A stretch of 64,000 bases of DNA from Bacillota bacterium (lineage in GTDB: Bacteria > Bacillota > Clostridia > Christensenellales > Aristaeellaceae): NCBI GenBank assembly GCA_023459275.1, contig JAEWVC010000038.1:1-64000 (forward strand). The letters run 5' to 3'. This document shows, one piece after another, positions 42,638 through 50,839 of this stretch (position 1 is the first letter of the stretch; each line of letters begins with the position of its first letter). Both the position numbers and the translations under genes were made by a program. Under the pieces are notes generated by a model. It did not search any database, was not told where the DNA came from, and was given only the letters and a program-made list of their open reading frames with translations.

Positions 42638-43471
42638 ATGCTGAATATCGGATGCCACCTGTCCTCCTCCAAGGGATACCTGCACATGGGGCAGGAGGCG
42701 GTACAAATCAACGCCAATACGTTTCAGTTTTTTACCAGGAACCCCAGGGGCGGGGCGGCCAAGGACATTGATCCCAAGGATGTGGCGGAATTCCTGGCGC
42801 TGGCCGGGGAGCGCGGCTTCTGCAAGATCCTGGCCCACGCGCCCTACACGCTTAACGCTGCCGCGGCGGTGGATGCCACCCGGGAGTTTGCCCACAACAC
42901 CATGGCGGACGATCTGCAAAGGATGGAGTACACCCCGGGCAACATGTACAACTTCCATCCCGGCAGCCATGTGCAGCAGGGGACGGAGGTGGGCATCGCG
43001 CTGATTTCCAAAATGCTCAACGATATCCTGTGGCCGGAAATGACCACCACCGTGCTGCTGGAAACCATGTCCGGCAAGGGCAGTGAGGTGGGCGGTACGT
43101 TTGAGGAATTGCGCGAAATCCTTGACCGGGTGAACCTTCAGGAAAAGATGGGCGTGTGCCTGGACACCTGCCATATCAACGACGCGGGGTATGACGTGGT
43201 GAACGATCTGGACGGCGTTCTGGAGAAGTTTGATAAAGTGATCGGGCTTGAAAGGCTCCAGGCCATCCATATCAACGATACCAAGAACCCCTTCGGCAGC
43301 CACAAGGACAGGCACGAAAAGATCGGGGAAGGGTATCTGGGCACCCAGGCGCTGGCAAGGGTGATCAACCACCCGGCGCTGCGCCACCTGCCTTTCTACC
43401 TGGAGACGCCCAACGAGCTGGAGGGCTACCAGGCGGAGATCAAGCTGCTGCGGAGCCTGTACAGGGAATAA
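42638..43471 (+). CDS. nfo: Endonuclease IV (AP endonuclease)
   Basis: 277 residues, standard length. Cuts 5' of abasic sites using three zinc ions. Seen: IGCHLSSSKGYLHMGQEAVQI, ANTFQFFTRNPRG, ILAHAPYTLNAA, YNFHPGSHV, VLLETMSGKGSEVG, GVCLDTCHINDAGYD (about 169-183), AIHINDTKNPFGSHKDRHEKIGEG and a C-terminal FYLETPNE. All zinc-ligand blocks look intact. AAGGAGGATA precedes the ATG. It is co-directional with the membrane pair downstream. Confidence 0.97.
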   Translation: MLNIGCHLSSSKGYLHMGQEAVQINANTFQFFTRNPRGGAAKDIDPKDVAEFLALAGERGFCKILAHAPYTLNAAAAVDATREFAHNTMADDLQRMEYTPGNMYNFHPGSHVQQGTEVGIALISKMLNDILWPEMTTTVLLETMSGKGSEVGGTFEELREILDRVNLQEKMGVCLDTCHINDAGYDVVNDLDGVLEKFDKVIGLERLQAIHINDTKNPFGSHKDRHEKIGEGYLGTQALARVINHPALRHLPFYLETPNELEGYQAEIKLLRSLYRE

Positions 43472-43491
43472 GGGACAGAAGGAAGGCCGCT

Positions 43492-43971
43492 ATGCCCAAA
43501 CGCAAGGATTGGCTGATCATCGCGCTCGCGCTTTTTTTGGCGCTGGCGCTGTTTGTGTTTACCAAGAGCGGCATCCGCATTGATATAAGCAGCGGAATGG
43601 ACCCCATGGGTATCCTGACAGAGGCGCCGGTCCCTACCGTGCCCGGCGCCGCGCCGGAACCCACCCTTTCTGCGCCCAAAGCCTACCTTGTGGTGACTGT
43701 GGGGAGCACGCGCTACAAGCCGCTGCCCATTTACAAGGAGACGGAATACCGCCTGCACCAGGCCGGCGGCAAAGATAACGTGTTCCATGTGACGCCTGAC
43801 AGCGTGTACATGAAGACGGCCACCTGCGACAACCAAAACTGCATCCACCAGGGAACGGTGACCCTTGACAACATTTCCGCAAGGGTGCTGGGGAACATGA
43901 TCATCTGCCTGCCCAACCAGGTGGTGCTGGAGCTTTTGACACCCGAAGAAGCGGAGGAAGAAGCCAAGTGA
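43492..43971 (+). CDS. NusG domain II-containing membrane protein (EetA-like)
   Basis: 159 residues. One N-terminal helix (about 7-23), a Pro/Ala/Thr-rich linker (45-62), then a NusG domain II-type beta domain with the CDNQNCIHQG motif and IICLPNQVVLEL. The family is extracytoplasmic in Gram-positives. In the Listeria flavin-based electron-transfer locus a protein of this type (EetA) is paired with a Gx-type membrane protein (EetB), and the same pair appears here with a 4-base gene overlap. No ApbE flavinyltransferase, PplA or Ndh2 is present, so the role is an inference. Confidence 0.8.
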   Translation: MPKRKDWLIIALALFLALALFVFTKSGIRIDISSGMDPMGILTEAPVPTVPGAAPEPTLSAPKAYLVVTVGSTRYKPLPIYKETEYRLHQAGGKDNVFHVTPDSVYMKTATCDNQNCIHQGTVTLDNISARVLGNMIICLPNQVVLELLTPEEAEEEAK

Positions 43972-44480
43972 GGAAACGGACTGAGCGCCTGGCGCTGATG
44001 GGGCTGCTGCTGGGGATCATGCTGATTTTGGGGTATGTGGAGCACTTGATCCCCCTGCCCGGCCATGAGGTGGGGATCCGGGTGGGCCTTTCCAACGCGG
44101 TGCTGCTGTTTGCCGTCTATATGCTGGGGATCCCCGAAACCTTTGCGCTGATGGCCACCAAGGTCGTCCTCTCCGGGTTTTTGTTCAGCGGGCTGCAGGC
44201 GATGATGTACAGCTTCGCCGGCGGGCTTGTAAGCGTGTGCGCCATGGCGGGGATCAGCCGGATCAAGGGCGTAAGCATCCTTGGCACCAGCGTGGCGGGA
44301 GCTTTCTTCTTCAACGTTGGTCAGGGTATTGTGGTGTTTCTGGTGGTTCCTGTGCTGATTTTGCAGCTCCCGCTGGTGTTTGCCGTGGGGATCGTAACGG
44401 GCATCCTTACGGGCAGCGCCGCGCAAGTGGTTATGCGGCATGTCAAGGCGCCCGGGCTGTCCGGGAAAAAGAAAAGCTGA
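43968..44480 (+). CDS. Gx transporter family / heptaprenyl diphosphate synthase component I-like membrane protein (EetB-like)
   Basis: 170 residues with five to six helices. It has the Hpre_diP_synt_I pattern: LMGLLLGIMLILGYVEHLIPLPGHEVGIRVGLSN, then SGFLFSGLQAMMYSFAGGLVS. The GTG start overlaps the stop of the preceding gene (GTGA). The old name refers to menaquinone side-chain synthesis; more recent work treats the family as transporter-like and part of extracellular electron transfer loci. No prenyl synthase component II lies nearby. Confidence 0.82.
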   Translation: MRKRTERLALMGLLLGIMLILGYVEHLIPLPGHEVGIRVGLSNAVLLFAVYMLGIPETFALMATKVVLSGFLFSGLQAMMYSFAGGLVSVCAMAGISRIKGVSILGTSVAGAFFFNVGQGIVVFLVVPVLILQLPLVFAVGIVTGILTGSAAQVVMRHVKAPGLSGKKKS

Positions 44481-44540
44481 CAGCGTTGCCATAACCAAGT
44501 ATCATGATGCCATGTGCCGGTAATCATATTTGATACATTG

Positions 44541-44600
44541 GAAGTTTTTCAGGGATGGGTGCGGGAAGGGGCCCTTTTTTCAAAAAGGGCCCCTTCCCGC
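44541..44600. repeat. Gene-end palindrome with A/T loop, copy B
   Basis: GAAGTTTTT, then a 14-base stem (44561-44574 with 44587-44600) around a TTTTTTCAAAA loop, 26 bases 3' of livF. It matches copies A and C in plan: AAGTTTT box, G-rich spacer, GC stem, T/A loop. Confidence 0.7.
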
Positions 44601-44626
44601 TATTCCTATGCCTTTGTCCGTTCTTC

Positions 44627-45346
44627 CTACGCCTTCGTCCGGCCCAGGTACGCCTCCCGGACTTGGGGGCTGTCCAGCAGTTCCCGGCCGGTACCGGACA
44701 GGGTGATGCGCCCGGTTTCCAGCACGTAGCCCTGATCGGCGATTTTCAGGGCGGCGTTGGCGTTCTGCTCCACCAGCAGGATGGTGATGCCTTCCTGGTG
44801 GAGCGTTTTGATGGTGTTGAAGATATCCCGCACCACCAGGGGCGCAAGGCCCAGAGAGGGTTCGTCCATCATCAGCAGCTTAGGCCGGGCCATCAGCGCC
44901 CGGCCCACGGCCAGCATCTGCTGCTCCCCGCCGGAAAGGGTGCCGGCGTACTGCCAGTGGCGCTCCTTGAGCCGCGGGAACAGGGAATACACCTTGTCAG
45001 TATCCGTTGCGATGCCCGGGGCATCGGTGCGGGCGTAGGCACCCACCTTGAGGTTTTCCAGCACCGTGAGGTTGGGAAACACCCGGCGCCCCTCCGGCAC
45101 CAGCACAATGCCCCGGCGGATCATCTGCTGGGTATCCAGGGTGGTAATGTCCTCGCCCTCATAGATTATCTTTCCGCCGTATACCGGCACCAGGCTGGTG
45201 ATGGCCCGCAGCGTGGTGGACTTGCCCGCGCCGTTGGCGCCGATCAGGGATACGATTTGGCCTTTTTCCACCTGAAAGGAAATGCCGGAAAGGGCATGGA
45301 TGCCGCCGTAATTCACTTTCAGACCGGTTACATCAAGCAGGCTCAT
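44627..45346 (-). CDS. livF: Branched-chain amino acid ABC transporter ATPase LivF
   Basis: 239 residues. Seen: Walker A GANGAGKST (about 37-45), the LivF-specific GIVLVPEGRRVFPNLTVLENL, signature LSGGEQQMLAVGRALMARPKLLMMDEPSLGLAP and the H-loop VEQNA. It starts within the last codons of livG (4-base overlap) and is the final gene of livJHMGF. Copy B of the gene-end palindrome follows its stop. Confidence 0.95.
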   Translation of the reverse strand: MSLLDVTGLKVNYGGIHALSGISFQVEKGQIVSLIGANGAGKSTTLRAITSLVPVYGGKIIYEGEDITTLDTQQMIRRGIVLVPEGRRVFPNLTVLENLKVGAYARTDAPGIATDTDKVYSLFPRLKERHWQYAGTLSGGEQQMLAVGRALMARPKLLMMDEPSLGLAPLVVRDIFNTIKTLHQEGITILLVEQNANAALKIADQGYVLETGRITLSGTGRELLDSPQVREAYLGRTKA

Positions 45347-46152
45347 TCCTCGTCCACCCCCAGATAGGCCGTGATCACGTCCTGATTATTCTGTATCTCC
45401 CCGGGTGATCCGTGGGCGATAAGCTTGCCGTAGTCCAGCACATAGATGCGGTCGGAAATATCCATCACGATCTGCATGTGGTGCTCGATAAGCATGATGG
45501 TGAGGGCAAGATCATCCCGGAGTTGCTTGACAAAAGCGGTAAGGTCTTCTGTTTCCCGGGGGTTCATGCCCGCTGCGGGCTCATCCAGCAAAAGCAGCTT
45601 GGGCCGGGTGGCCAGGGCCCTGGCGATCTCCAGCCTCCGCTGCTGGCCGTAGGGCAGGGAAGTGGCCTGCTCGTTGGCCTGATGGGCAAGGCCTACGCGG
45701 TCAAGCAGCGCCATGGCTTCCTCCCGGAGGGAGCGCTCCTCCCGGCCATAAGGGAGGATCCCCTCCCCGCGCCGGACGGACGGAATGCCTGTGACGGCGC
45801 TTATCAGCCCACCTTTCAGGTGCAGGTGCTGGGCGATGCGCACGTTGTCCAGCACAGACATGGTTTTGAACAGGCGGATGTTTTGATAGGTTCTCGCCGC
45901 GCCCAGAGCGGTGATGCGGTCGGGCCGCCTGCCGGTGATATCCTCCTGCTTTTCCTTGGCGTCCGTCAAAAACACTTTGCCGGAGGTGGGCTTGTAGACG
46001 CCTGTGATCATGTTGAAGGCGGTGGTCTTGCCCGCGCCGTTGGGGCCGATGATGGCCACGATCTCCCCCCGGTCTACATGCAGGGACAACCTGTCCACGG
46101 CCACCACGCCGCCAAAGCGCATGGTGATCTGTTTTGTTTCCAGCACGTGCAT
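45343..46152 (-). CDS. livG: Branched-chain amino acid ABC transporter ATPase LivG
   Basis: 269 residues. Seen: Walker A GPNGAGKTTAFNMITG (about 37-52), ARTYQNIRLFKTMSVLDNV, PYGQQRRLEIARALATRPKLLLLDEPAAGMNP and LIEHHM. The signature is LPYGQQR, the usual LivG variant. The ATG at 46152 shares its A with the livM stop (TGATG), so the two are tightly coupled. Confidence 0.95.
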   Translation of the reverse strand: MHVLETKQITMRFGGVVAVDRLSLHVDRGEIVAIIGPNGAGKTTAFNMITGVYKPTSGKVFLTDAKEKQEDITGRRPDRITALGAARTYQNIRLFKTMSVLDNVRIAQHLHLKGGLISAVTGIPSVRRGEGILPYGREERSLREEAMALLDRVGLAHQANEQATSLPYGQQRRLEIARALATRPKLLLLDEPAAGMNPRETEDLTAFVKQLRDDLALTIMLIEHHMQIVMDISDRIYVLDYGKLIAHGSPGEIQNNQDVITAYLGVDEE

Positions 46153-47291
46153 CAGGCGCCGCCCCCTTTCCGCTTGCCGGCAAAGGGCTTTCGGACAAAA
46201 TTCCCCGCCGACTTCAGCACGCGGCCGCAGGCTGCCCAGGAAAACTCCCTGGAGCCGAACAGGCCTCTGCGGTAAAAGAGGATCACGCACATCAAAAGTA
46301 CGGAGAATACCACCATCCGCATACCGGCGATGGCGGGGATTTGAACGATCCCCAGGGAAAAGCCGTTGTCCAGCCAGCGCAGCCACTCCTTGGCGATGGT
46401 GATGATGAACGCGCCCACAATGGTGCCGGAAATGCTGCCCATGCCGCCCAGCACCACAATGAGCAGGATGTCATAGGCCAGGATGAAGCGGAACAGCATG
46501 GGGTTGATGGAGCCCACCACGCTGGCCAGCAGCCCGCCGCCCACGCCGGCCAGAAAGCTGGAGAGGATGAAGGAGAACATCTTGTGCTTGAACAGCGACA
46601 CGCCCATGCCCTCCGCGGCCACCTCGTCATCCCGGATGGCCATGAACACCCGGCCAAAGCTGGTCCTGAACAGCCGCCGCATCATGACGACGGCCAGGGC
46701 CATGACCCCGAAGGTCCACCAGATGTTTGCGGTGGGGGGGATGTTTTTGATGCCCACCGCGCCGTTGGTGATGGTTTGCAGGTTGGTGAAGATCACCCGC
46801 ACGATCTCCGAAAAGCCCAGGGTGGCGATGGCCAGGTAATCGCCCCGAAGCCGCAAAACGGGGAATCCGATCACAAAGGCGAAGGCGCCGCTGGCCAGCC
46901 CGCCCAGGAACAGCGCCACCGGGAAGGGGAGCTGGATGGCGCCCAGCCAGGGCTCGATGGGCATCAGGTAGAATACCGCGGCCTTGCTTTCCGGGGACAT
47001 GAATAAAAGCGTGGTCACATACGCGCCGATGGCCATGAACCCCGCCTGGCCCAGGGAAAACAGCCCCGTAAAGCCGTTGACCAGGTTCATGGACAGGCCC
47101 AGCACCGCATAGATGGCGCACATGTTCAGCACGCGCACCTGGTAGGCGTCGCCGATCCGTTTTGTATCCATCAGCCACATGACCGCCATCACCATAAGGA
47201 GGGCCAAAGCGGTGTAAAAGGCGTAACGCCGGTTTTTCCCGCTCATGCGGGAGGCCAGGCCCATCAAGGCGGGGGAAGTGCTCTTTTTCAA
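46152..47291 (-). CDS. livM: Branched-chain amino acid ABC transporter permease LivM
   Basis: 379 residues with about ten helices. Seen: GLSMNLVNGFTGLFSLGQAGFMAIGAY (about 62-88), LRLRGDYLAIATLGFSEIVR and the EAA-like loop ALAxxRDDExAAExxGV (MAIRDDEVAAEGMGVSLFKHK). The TTG at 47291 has GAGGAGG 8 bases upstream and falls just after the livH stop; an upstream frame to 47330 overlaps livH. The C-terminus is a basic tail (FAGKRKGGGA). Confidence 0.93.
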   Translation of the reverse strand: MKKSTSPALMGLASRMSGKNRRYAFYTALALLMVMAVMWLMDTKRIGDAYQVRVLNMCAIYAVLGLSMNLVNGFTGLFSLGQAGFMAIGAYVTTLLFMSPESKAAVFYLMPIEPWLGAIQLPFPVALFLGGLASGAFAFVIGFPVLRLRGDYLAIATLGFSEIVRVIFTNLQTITNGAVGIKNIPPTANIWWTFGVMALAVVMMRRLFRTSFGRVFMAIRDDEVAAEGMGVSLFKHKMFSFILSSFLAGVGGGLLASVVGSINPMLFRFILAYDILLIVVLGGMGSISGTIVGAFIITIAKEWLRWLDNGFSLGIVQIPAIAGMRMVVFSVLLMCVILFYRRGLFGSREFSWAACGRVLKSAGNFVRKPFAGKRKGGGA

Positions 47292-47304
47292 ATCCTTAAC
47301 CTCC

Positions 47305-48198
47305 TCACACCTTGTCGGTGACAGCCTCACCCATCAAGCCGGTGGGCTTGACCAGGAGGATCACAATCAGCGCCACAAAGGCAAAAGCGTCCTTGTACCC
47401 GGAAAGGGCGGGGGCGAAAAATACGATCAATATCTCCATCAGGCCAAGGATCAGCCCGCCGATCACCGCGCCCGTCACGTTGCCGATGCCGCCGATGACC
47501 GCCGCGATGAAGCACTTCAGTCCCGGCATCACCCCGGCATAAGGCTCGATGCGGGGATATTTGAACCCCCACATGATGGCGCCCATGGCGGCCAGCAAGG
47601 ACCCGATGCCAAAAGTAACGGCGATGATGCGGTTGATTTTGATGCCCATGAGCTTGGCCGTTTCAAAATCCTTGCTCACGGCTCGCATGCCCATGCCCAC
47701 CTTGGTATGGTGGATCAAAAACTGCAGGGCCAGGATCAAAAGCACCATGATCACCGGCACGATGATGGCGGAGCGGGCAAAGCGCACCTGGCCCAGGATC
47801 AGCACATCCTGGAACAGGGGCAGGCTGGGGAACTGCCTGGGGATACCGGTAAAGAGCACGGTGGCCAGGTTTTCCAGCAGGTAGGACACGCCGATGGAGG
47901 AAATGAGCAGGGAGATGCGCGGCGCGCTGCGCAGCGGGCGGTAGGCCACGCCCTCAATGAGCACGCCCAGCAGCGCCGTGGCAAAAAGCGCCAGCGGGAT
48001 GGCCGCCCACCAGGGAATGTAAAACACGGTCACGCCAAAAAAAAGAAAGTACATGGACATCATGAAAATATCGCCGTGGGCGAAGTTGATCAGCCGCAGG
48101 ATGCCGTATACCATCGTATACCCCACGGCGATCAGCGCATAGAGGCTGCCTACCGTCAGGCCGTTGATCGTCTGCTGGAGAAAGGTTACTAAGGTCAT
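47305..48198 (-). CDS. livH: Branched-chain amino acid ABC transporter permease LivH
   Basis: 297 residues, eight helices. Seen: QQTINGLTVGSLYALIAVGYTMVYGILRLINFAHGDIFMM (about 8-47), MGMRAVSKDFETAKLMGIKINRIIAVTFGIGS (EAA loop) and PGLKCFIAAVIGGIGNVTGAVIGGLILG, all LivH hallmarks. It is the first membrane gene after livJ, from which it is separated by a strong hairpin (48274-48300). Confidence 0.96.
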   Translation of the reverse strand: MTLVTFLQQTINGLTVGSLYALIAVGYTMVYGILRLINFAHGDIFMMSMYFLFFGVTVFYIPWWAAIPLALFATALLGVLIEGVAYRPLRSAPRISLLISSIGVSYLLENLATVLFTGIPRQFPSLPLFQDVLILGQVRFARSAIIVPVIMVLLILALQFLIHHTKVGMGMRAVSKDFETAKLMGIKINRIIAVTFGIGSLLAAMGAIMWGFKYPRIEPYAGVMPGLKCFIAAVIGGIGNVTGAVIGGLILGLMEILIVFFAPALSGYKDAFAFVALIVILLVKPTGLMGEAVTDKV

Positions 48199-48273
48199 GG
48201 GATCGCACCGTCCTCACCGCAGGCTGACGGTACCGGCTGCCTTCCGCGTCCCGGCCTGCGCAACATAAAGGAT

Positions 48274-48300
48274 GCGGGCGGCGACAGGATCGCCGCCCGC
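48274..48300 (-). repeat. Strong stem-loop between livJ and livH
   Basis: GCGGGCGGCGA (48274-48284) pairs perfectly with 48290-48300. There is no clear T-run on the minus strand, so it is more likely an mRNA-stabilising or partial-attenuation hairpin that raises livJ over livHMGF expression than a full terminator. Confidence 0.65.
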
Positions 48301-48507
48301 GAAAACGGGATTATACTATTTCCAAACATTATTTCTTCGTTGCGGCGGTTCTTTTCGTGCGGAAGGTTGGTTTCCGGCAGGAAACCAAGTCGCTACGCGA
48401 CCGCCCGCTCAAAATAGCGCTGCTATTTCTCGCTCCGTCTCCTTGTCCTGCATCGAAAATTCCTCGCCGCTTTGGACGAAATAATACTCTTCAATAGTAT
48501 CAAAATG
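48301..48507. other. Intergenic stretch rich in short palindromes (part of livH-livJ gap)
   Basis: No gene seen. It contains consecutive small inverted repeats: GGTTTCCGGCAGGAAACC (about 48367-48384), GTCGCTACGCGAC and AAATAGCGCTGCTATTT. The composition and style resemble the longer stretch at 49853-50182. Confidence 0.5.
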
Positions 48508-49629
48508 TTATTGCACAACCACGGTGTCCAGGTAGACGAACTTGCCGTCTTTTACCGTCTTGATGACGGCGGTGTTCTTGATGGCGTCGCCGTTCTCATC
48601 AAAGGCCAGGGGGCCGGTAACGCCCACCATCTGCAGCCCGGCCAGGGCATCGCGAAGGGCGGGGCCGTCGGTGGTGCCGGCCAGTTCGATGGCCTTCACA
48701 GCCGCCATGTAGGCATCATAGCCCAGCGCGGTGACGGAGCCCTTGGGCTTGCCACCGAACATTGCGGCATAGGCGTCCAGGAAGGTGCTGATTTCCGGGG
48801 TGGGCACCGCGTCGGCATCAAAGAAGGTGGTGAAGCGGCAGTTTTCCACCGCGGTGCCGCCGATGTCGATGATGGCTTCGGTCTCCCAGGTGTCGCCGCC
48901 CAGGAAGGGGATATCGGCATAGCCCAGCTCACGGGCCTGCTTCATCAGAAGGCCGGGCTCCGTAAAGTCGCTGGGCATGAAGATGACGTCCGGGTTGGCG
49001 GCCATCACCGTGGTGATCTGGGAGGAGAATTCCTGGTCGCCCACGTTGAAGTAGGCTTCCGCCACGATATTCTCCTGGCCGAAGGCTTCCACAAAGTACT
49101 TGCGCAGGCCGATGGCGTACACGTTGGAGATGTCGCAGATCACGGCCGCGGTCTTGGCACCCAGGTTGTTCTTGGCGTAGTTGGCCAGCAGCGTGCCCTG
49201 GAAGTCGTCCAGGTAGCACACGCGGAAGTAGTAATCATTGCCCAGCGTTACGTTGGGGTTGGTGCAGGAAGTGCCGATGGCGGGCACCTGGGCGGTCTTG
49301 AAGGAAGCGCCGCCGGCAATGGACAGGCTGGAACCCCAGGAGCCCAGCACGATGTCCACCTTCTCGGCGTCCACCAGGCGGGCCGCGGCGGTGGCGGCTT
49401 CCACGTCGTCGGACTTGTTGTCCACAGGCACCAGCACAATAGGCCGGCCCAGAACTTCACTGACCAGGGAATGGGCGGCTTGGATGCCTTCGTATTCCAT
49501 CAGGCCGCCCGCGGCCTTGGCGCCGGTAAGGGGTTCGAATACGCCGATCTTGATGGGTTCCGCTTCCGACAATGCCAGCGCCGGAACTAAAAGAAGCACA
49601 GCAAGAACCAGGGCTACGACCTTTTTCAT
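48508..49629 (-). CDS. livJ: Branched-chain amino acid ABC transporter substrate-binding protein LivJ
   Basis: 373 residues. A signal peptide (MKKVVALVLAVLLLVPALAL) is followed by the periplasmic-binding fold: IKIGVFEPLTGAKAAGG, VLGSWGSSLSIAGG, the FKTAQVPAIGTSCTNPNV block, DISNVYAIGLRKYFVEAF and FMPSDFTEPGLLMKQARELG. There is no lipobox cysteine, unlike most Gram-positive binding proteins, which are lipoproteins. GGAAAGGAAG precedes the ATG and a good promoter lies at 49675-49703. Ligand (Leu/Ile/Val or another amino acid) is assigned from the operon. Confidence 0.93.
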   Translation of the reverse strand: MKKVVALVLAVLLLVPALALSEAEPIKIGVFEPLTGAKAAGGLMEYEGIQAAHSLVSEVLGRPIVLVPVDNKSDDVEAATAAARLVDAEKVDIVLGSWGSSLSIAGGASFKTAQVPAIGTSCTNPNVTLGNDYYFRVCYLDDFQGTLLANYAKNNLGAKTAAVICDISNVYAIGLRKYFVEAFGQENIVAEAYFNVGDQEFSSQITTVMAANPDVIFMPSDFTEPGLLMKQARELGYADIPFLGGDTWETEAIIDIGGTAVENCRFTTFFDADAVPTPEISTFLDAYAAMFGGKPKGSVTALGYDAYMAAVKAIELAGTTDGPALRDALAGLQMVGVTGPLAFDENGDAIKNTAVIKTVKDGKFVYLDTVVVQ

Positions 49630-49674
49630 AGATTCGACTTCCTTTCCAATTGTCTTCCCACAGTACTGTCATCC

Positions 49675-49703
49675 ATTATAAACACAATACATGCATTTTG
49701 CAA
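49675..49703 (-). promoter_or_regulatory. Sigma-A promoter of livJHMGF
   Basis: On the minus strand TTGCAA (49698-49703), 17 bases, TATAAT (49675-49680), 45 bases before the livJ start. Confidence 0.8.
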
Positions 49704-49813
49704 TAGAGCAGCCGGATTGTTGAAAGAAAGAACAATTTCTGCGATGCTAATCAAGTGAAAACGGTCCTTTCTCCGATGGATAATGCATATTGCCCTTTAT
49801 AAATGTTTATGGG

Positions 49814-49852
49814 GAAAAAACGAAACAGACCCGGCTGAAAGCCGGGTCTGTC
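49814..49852 (-). terminator. Intrinsic terminator downstream of the Rrf2-MetNI-like unit
   Basis: A perfect 12-base stem ACAGACCCGGCT/AGCCGGGTCTGT (49825-49836 with 49840-49851), followed on the minus strand by CGTTTTTTCC. It lies 330 bases beyond the last gene of the unit. Confidence 0.85.
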
Positions 49853-50182
49853 AGGCTATCGACAAAGTGGCTATGCCACTTTGTCGAGGCTTTCCCTCGC
49901 TGCACTGCACGCTGGCTGCGCCATCGTGCGGCCGTTTGCTCGGGCAAGGTAGGAATTTCTTCAAAATTCCAGCGAAAATCACCGCACATGCCGCTGATTT
50001 TCGATCTGCAATTGGAGGACCGCGGGTCCATCCGGCTCAATCGTCGCCATGGTTCACTGCCGTTCCCACGGCTCGTTTCGCCGGCCTCCTCCGATTTCGC
50101 TTCCTCCGCCGCAGGCGGCGCTTATCTTCGGAGCCTCCAATACCTCCTAAGGGTCTGTTTTACGAAGGAGTTAAGCGCGCGT
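49853..50182. other. Palindrome-rich 330-base gap, no gene recognised
   Basis: A near-perfect hairpin CGACAAAGTGGC/GCCACTTTGTCG (49860-49886) is followed by GGAATTT/AAATTCC and GAAAATC/GATTTTC, then by GGAGG- and CGGAG-containing repeats up to about 50150. No conserved reading frame is evident. It could be transcribed as the 3' end of the MetI-like mRNA, since the terminator lies beyond it. Confidence 0.5.
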
Positions 50183-50839
50183 TTACCTTTCAGCCCCTTT
50201 GGCGCATCGCGCGGAGATTGTGCCCAGCAGCAGGAACAGGCCCGCCTGCAGCGCGAAGGAACCTAGCCATACCGGGCTGTCCTGCGCGGAGGCCGCCGCC
50301 AGCCCCGCCAGCCCGCCGCCGGCCAGAAAGCCTGCCACCGCGCCGGAAGCCAGCAGGAACAGGCTTGTTTCGGCCAGCGCATGGCAAACCCTTGCCCTGC
50401 TTTCGGGAAGGATCACCCGCAGGATGATCTGCCGGGTGCCAAGCCCGGCAGCCAGCGCCGCTTCCGGCAGGGAGAGGTCCATGCCGTTAAGGGCTTTCCA
50501 CAGGTGCCACGCAAAGTGGCCCGTGCCGCCAAGGGACAGAATCATAAGGACCGAAAGGCCGTCCGCGAGGCCAAGGACCTTGGATGTCAGCGGGTAAAAA
50601 AGCGGGATCAGCGTCAAAAAGGCATAGGCGCGGAAAAACCCGGGCCGCGGATGGGCGGGGGGAAAGGGATGCCTGGCCCGCGCAAACAGGGGATGGCATT
50701 TCACAAAGGCGAACAGCCCTGCAAAACCGCCCAGCAGCAGGGAGATGGACAGCGGGCAAAGCAGCAGAAGCAGCGTTTGCAAAAAAGCGTTGGCCAGGGG
50801 GGAAAATTGGGGGAAGGGATAAACGTACAAATCAAACAT
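50183..50839 (-). CDS. MetI-like ABC transporter permease
   Basis: 218 residues, the usual MetI length, with five or six helices. The EAA loop is clear: LPEAALAAGLGTRQIILRVILPES (about 129-152). The GGGLAGLA segment matches the conserved GGGLGDLA of MetI. It overlaps the ATPase gene by 8 bases. Family knowledge: MetNI imports methionine with lipoprotein MetQ, but no metQ is present here and the partner ATPase is degenerate, so the function in this strain is uncertain. Confidence 0.8.
   Translation of the reverse strand: MFDLYVYPFPQFSPLANAFLQTLLLLLCPLSISLLLGGFAGLFAFVKCHPLFARARHPFPPAHPRPGFFRAYAFLTLIPLFYPLTSKVLGLADGLSVLMILSLGGTGHFAWHLWKALNGMDLSLPEAALAAGLGTRQIILRVILPESRARVCHALAETSLFLLASGAVAGFLAGGGLAGLAAASAQDSPVWLGSFALQAGLFLLLGTISARCAKGAER

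Noticed and set aside
44541..44600. Ordinary Rho-independent terminator for livF
   Set aside because: The T-run lies in the loop and an A-run, not a T-run, follows on the minus strand, so it was classed with the gene-end palindromes.
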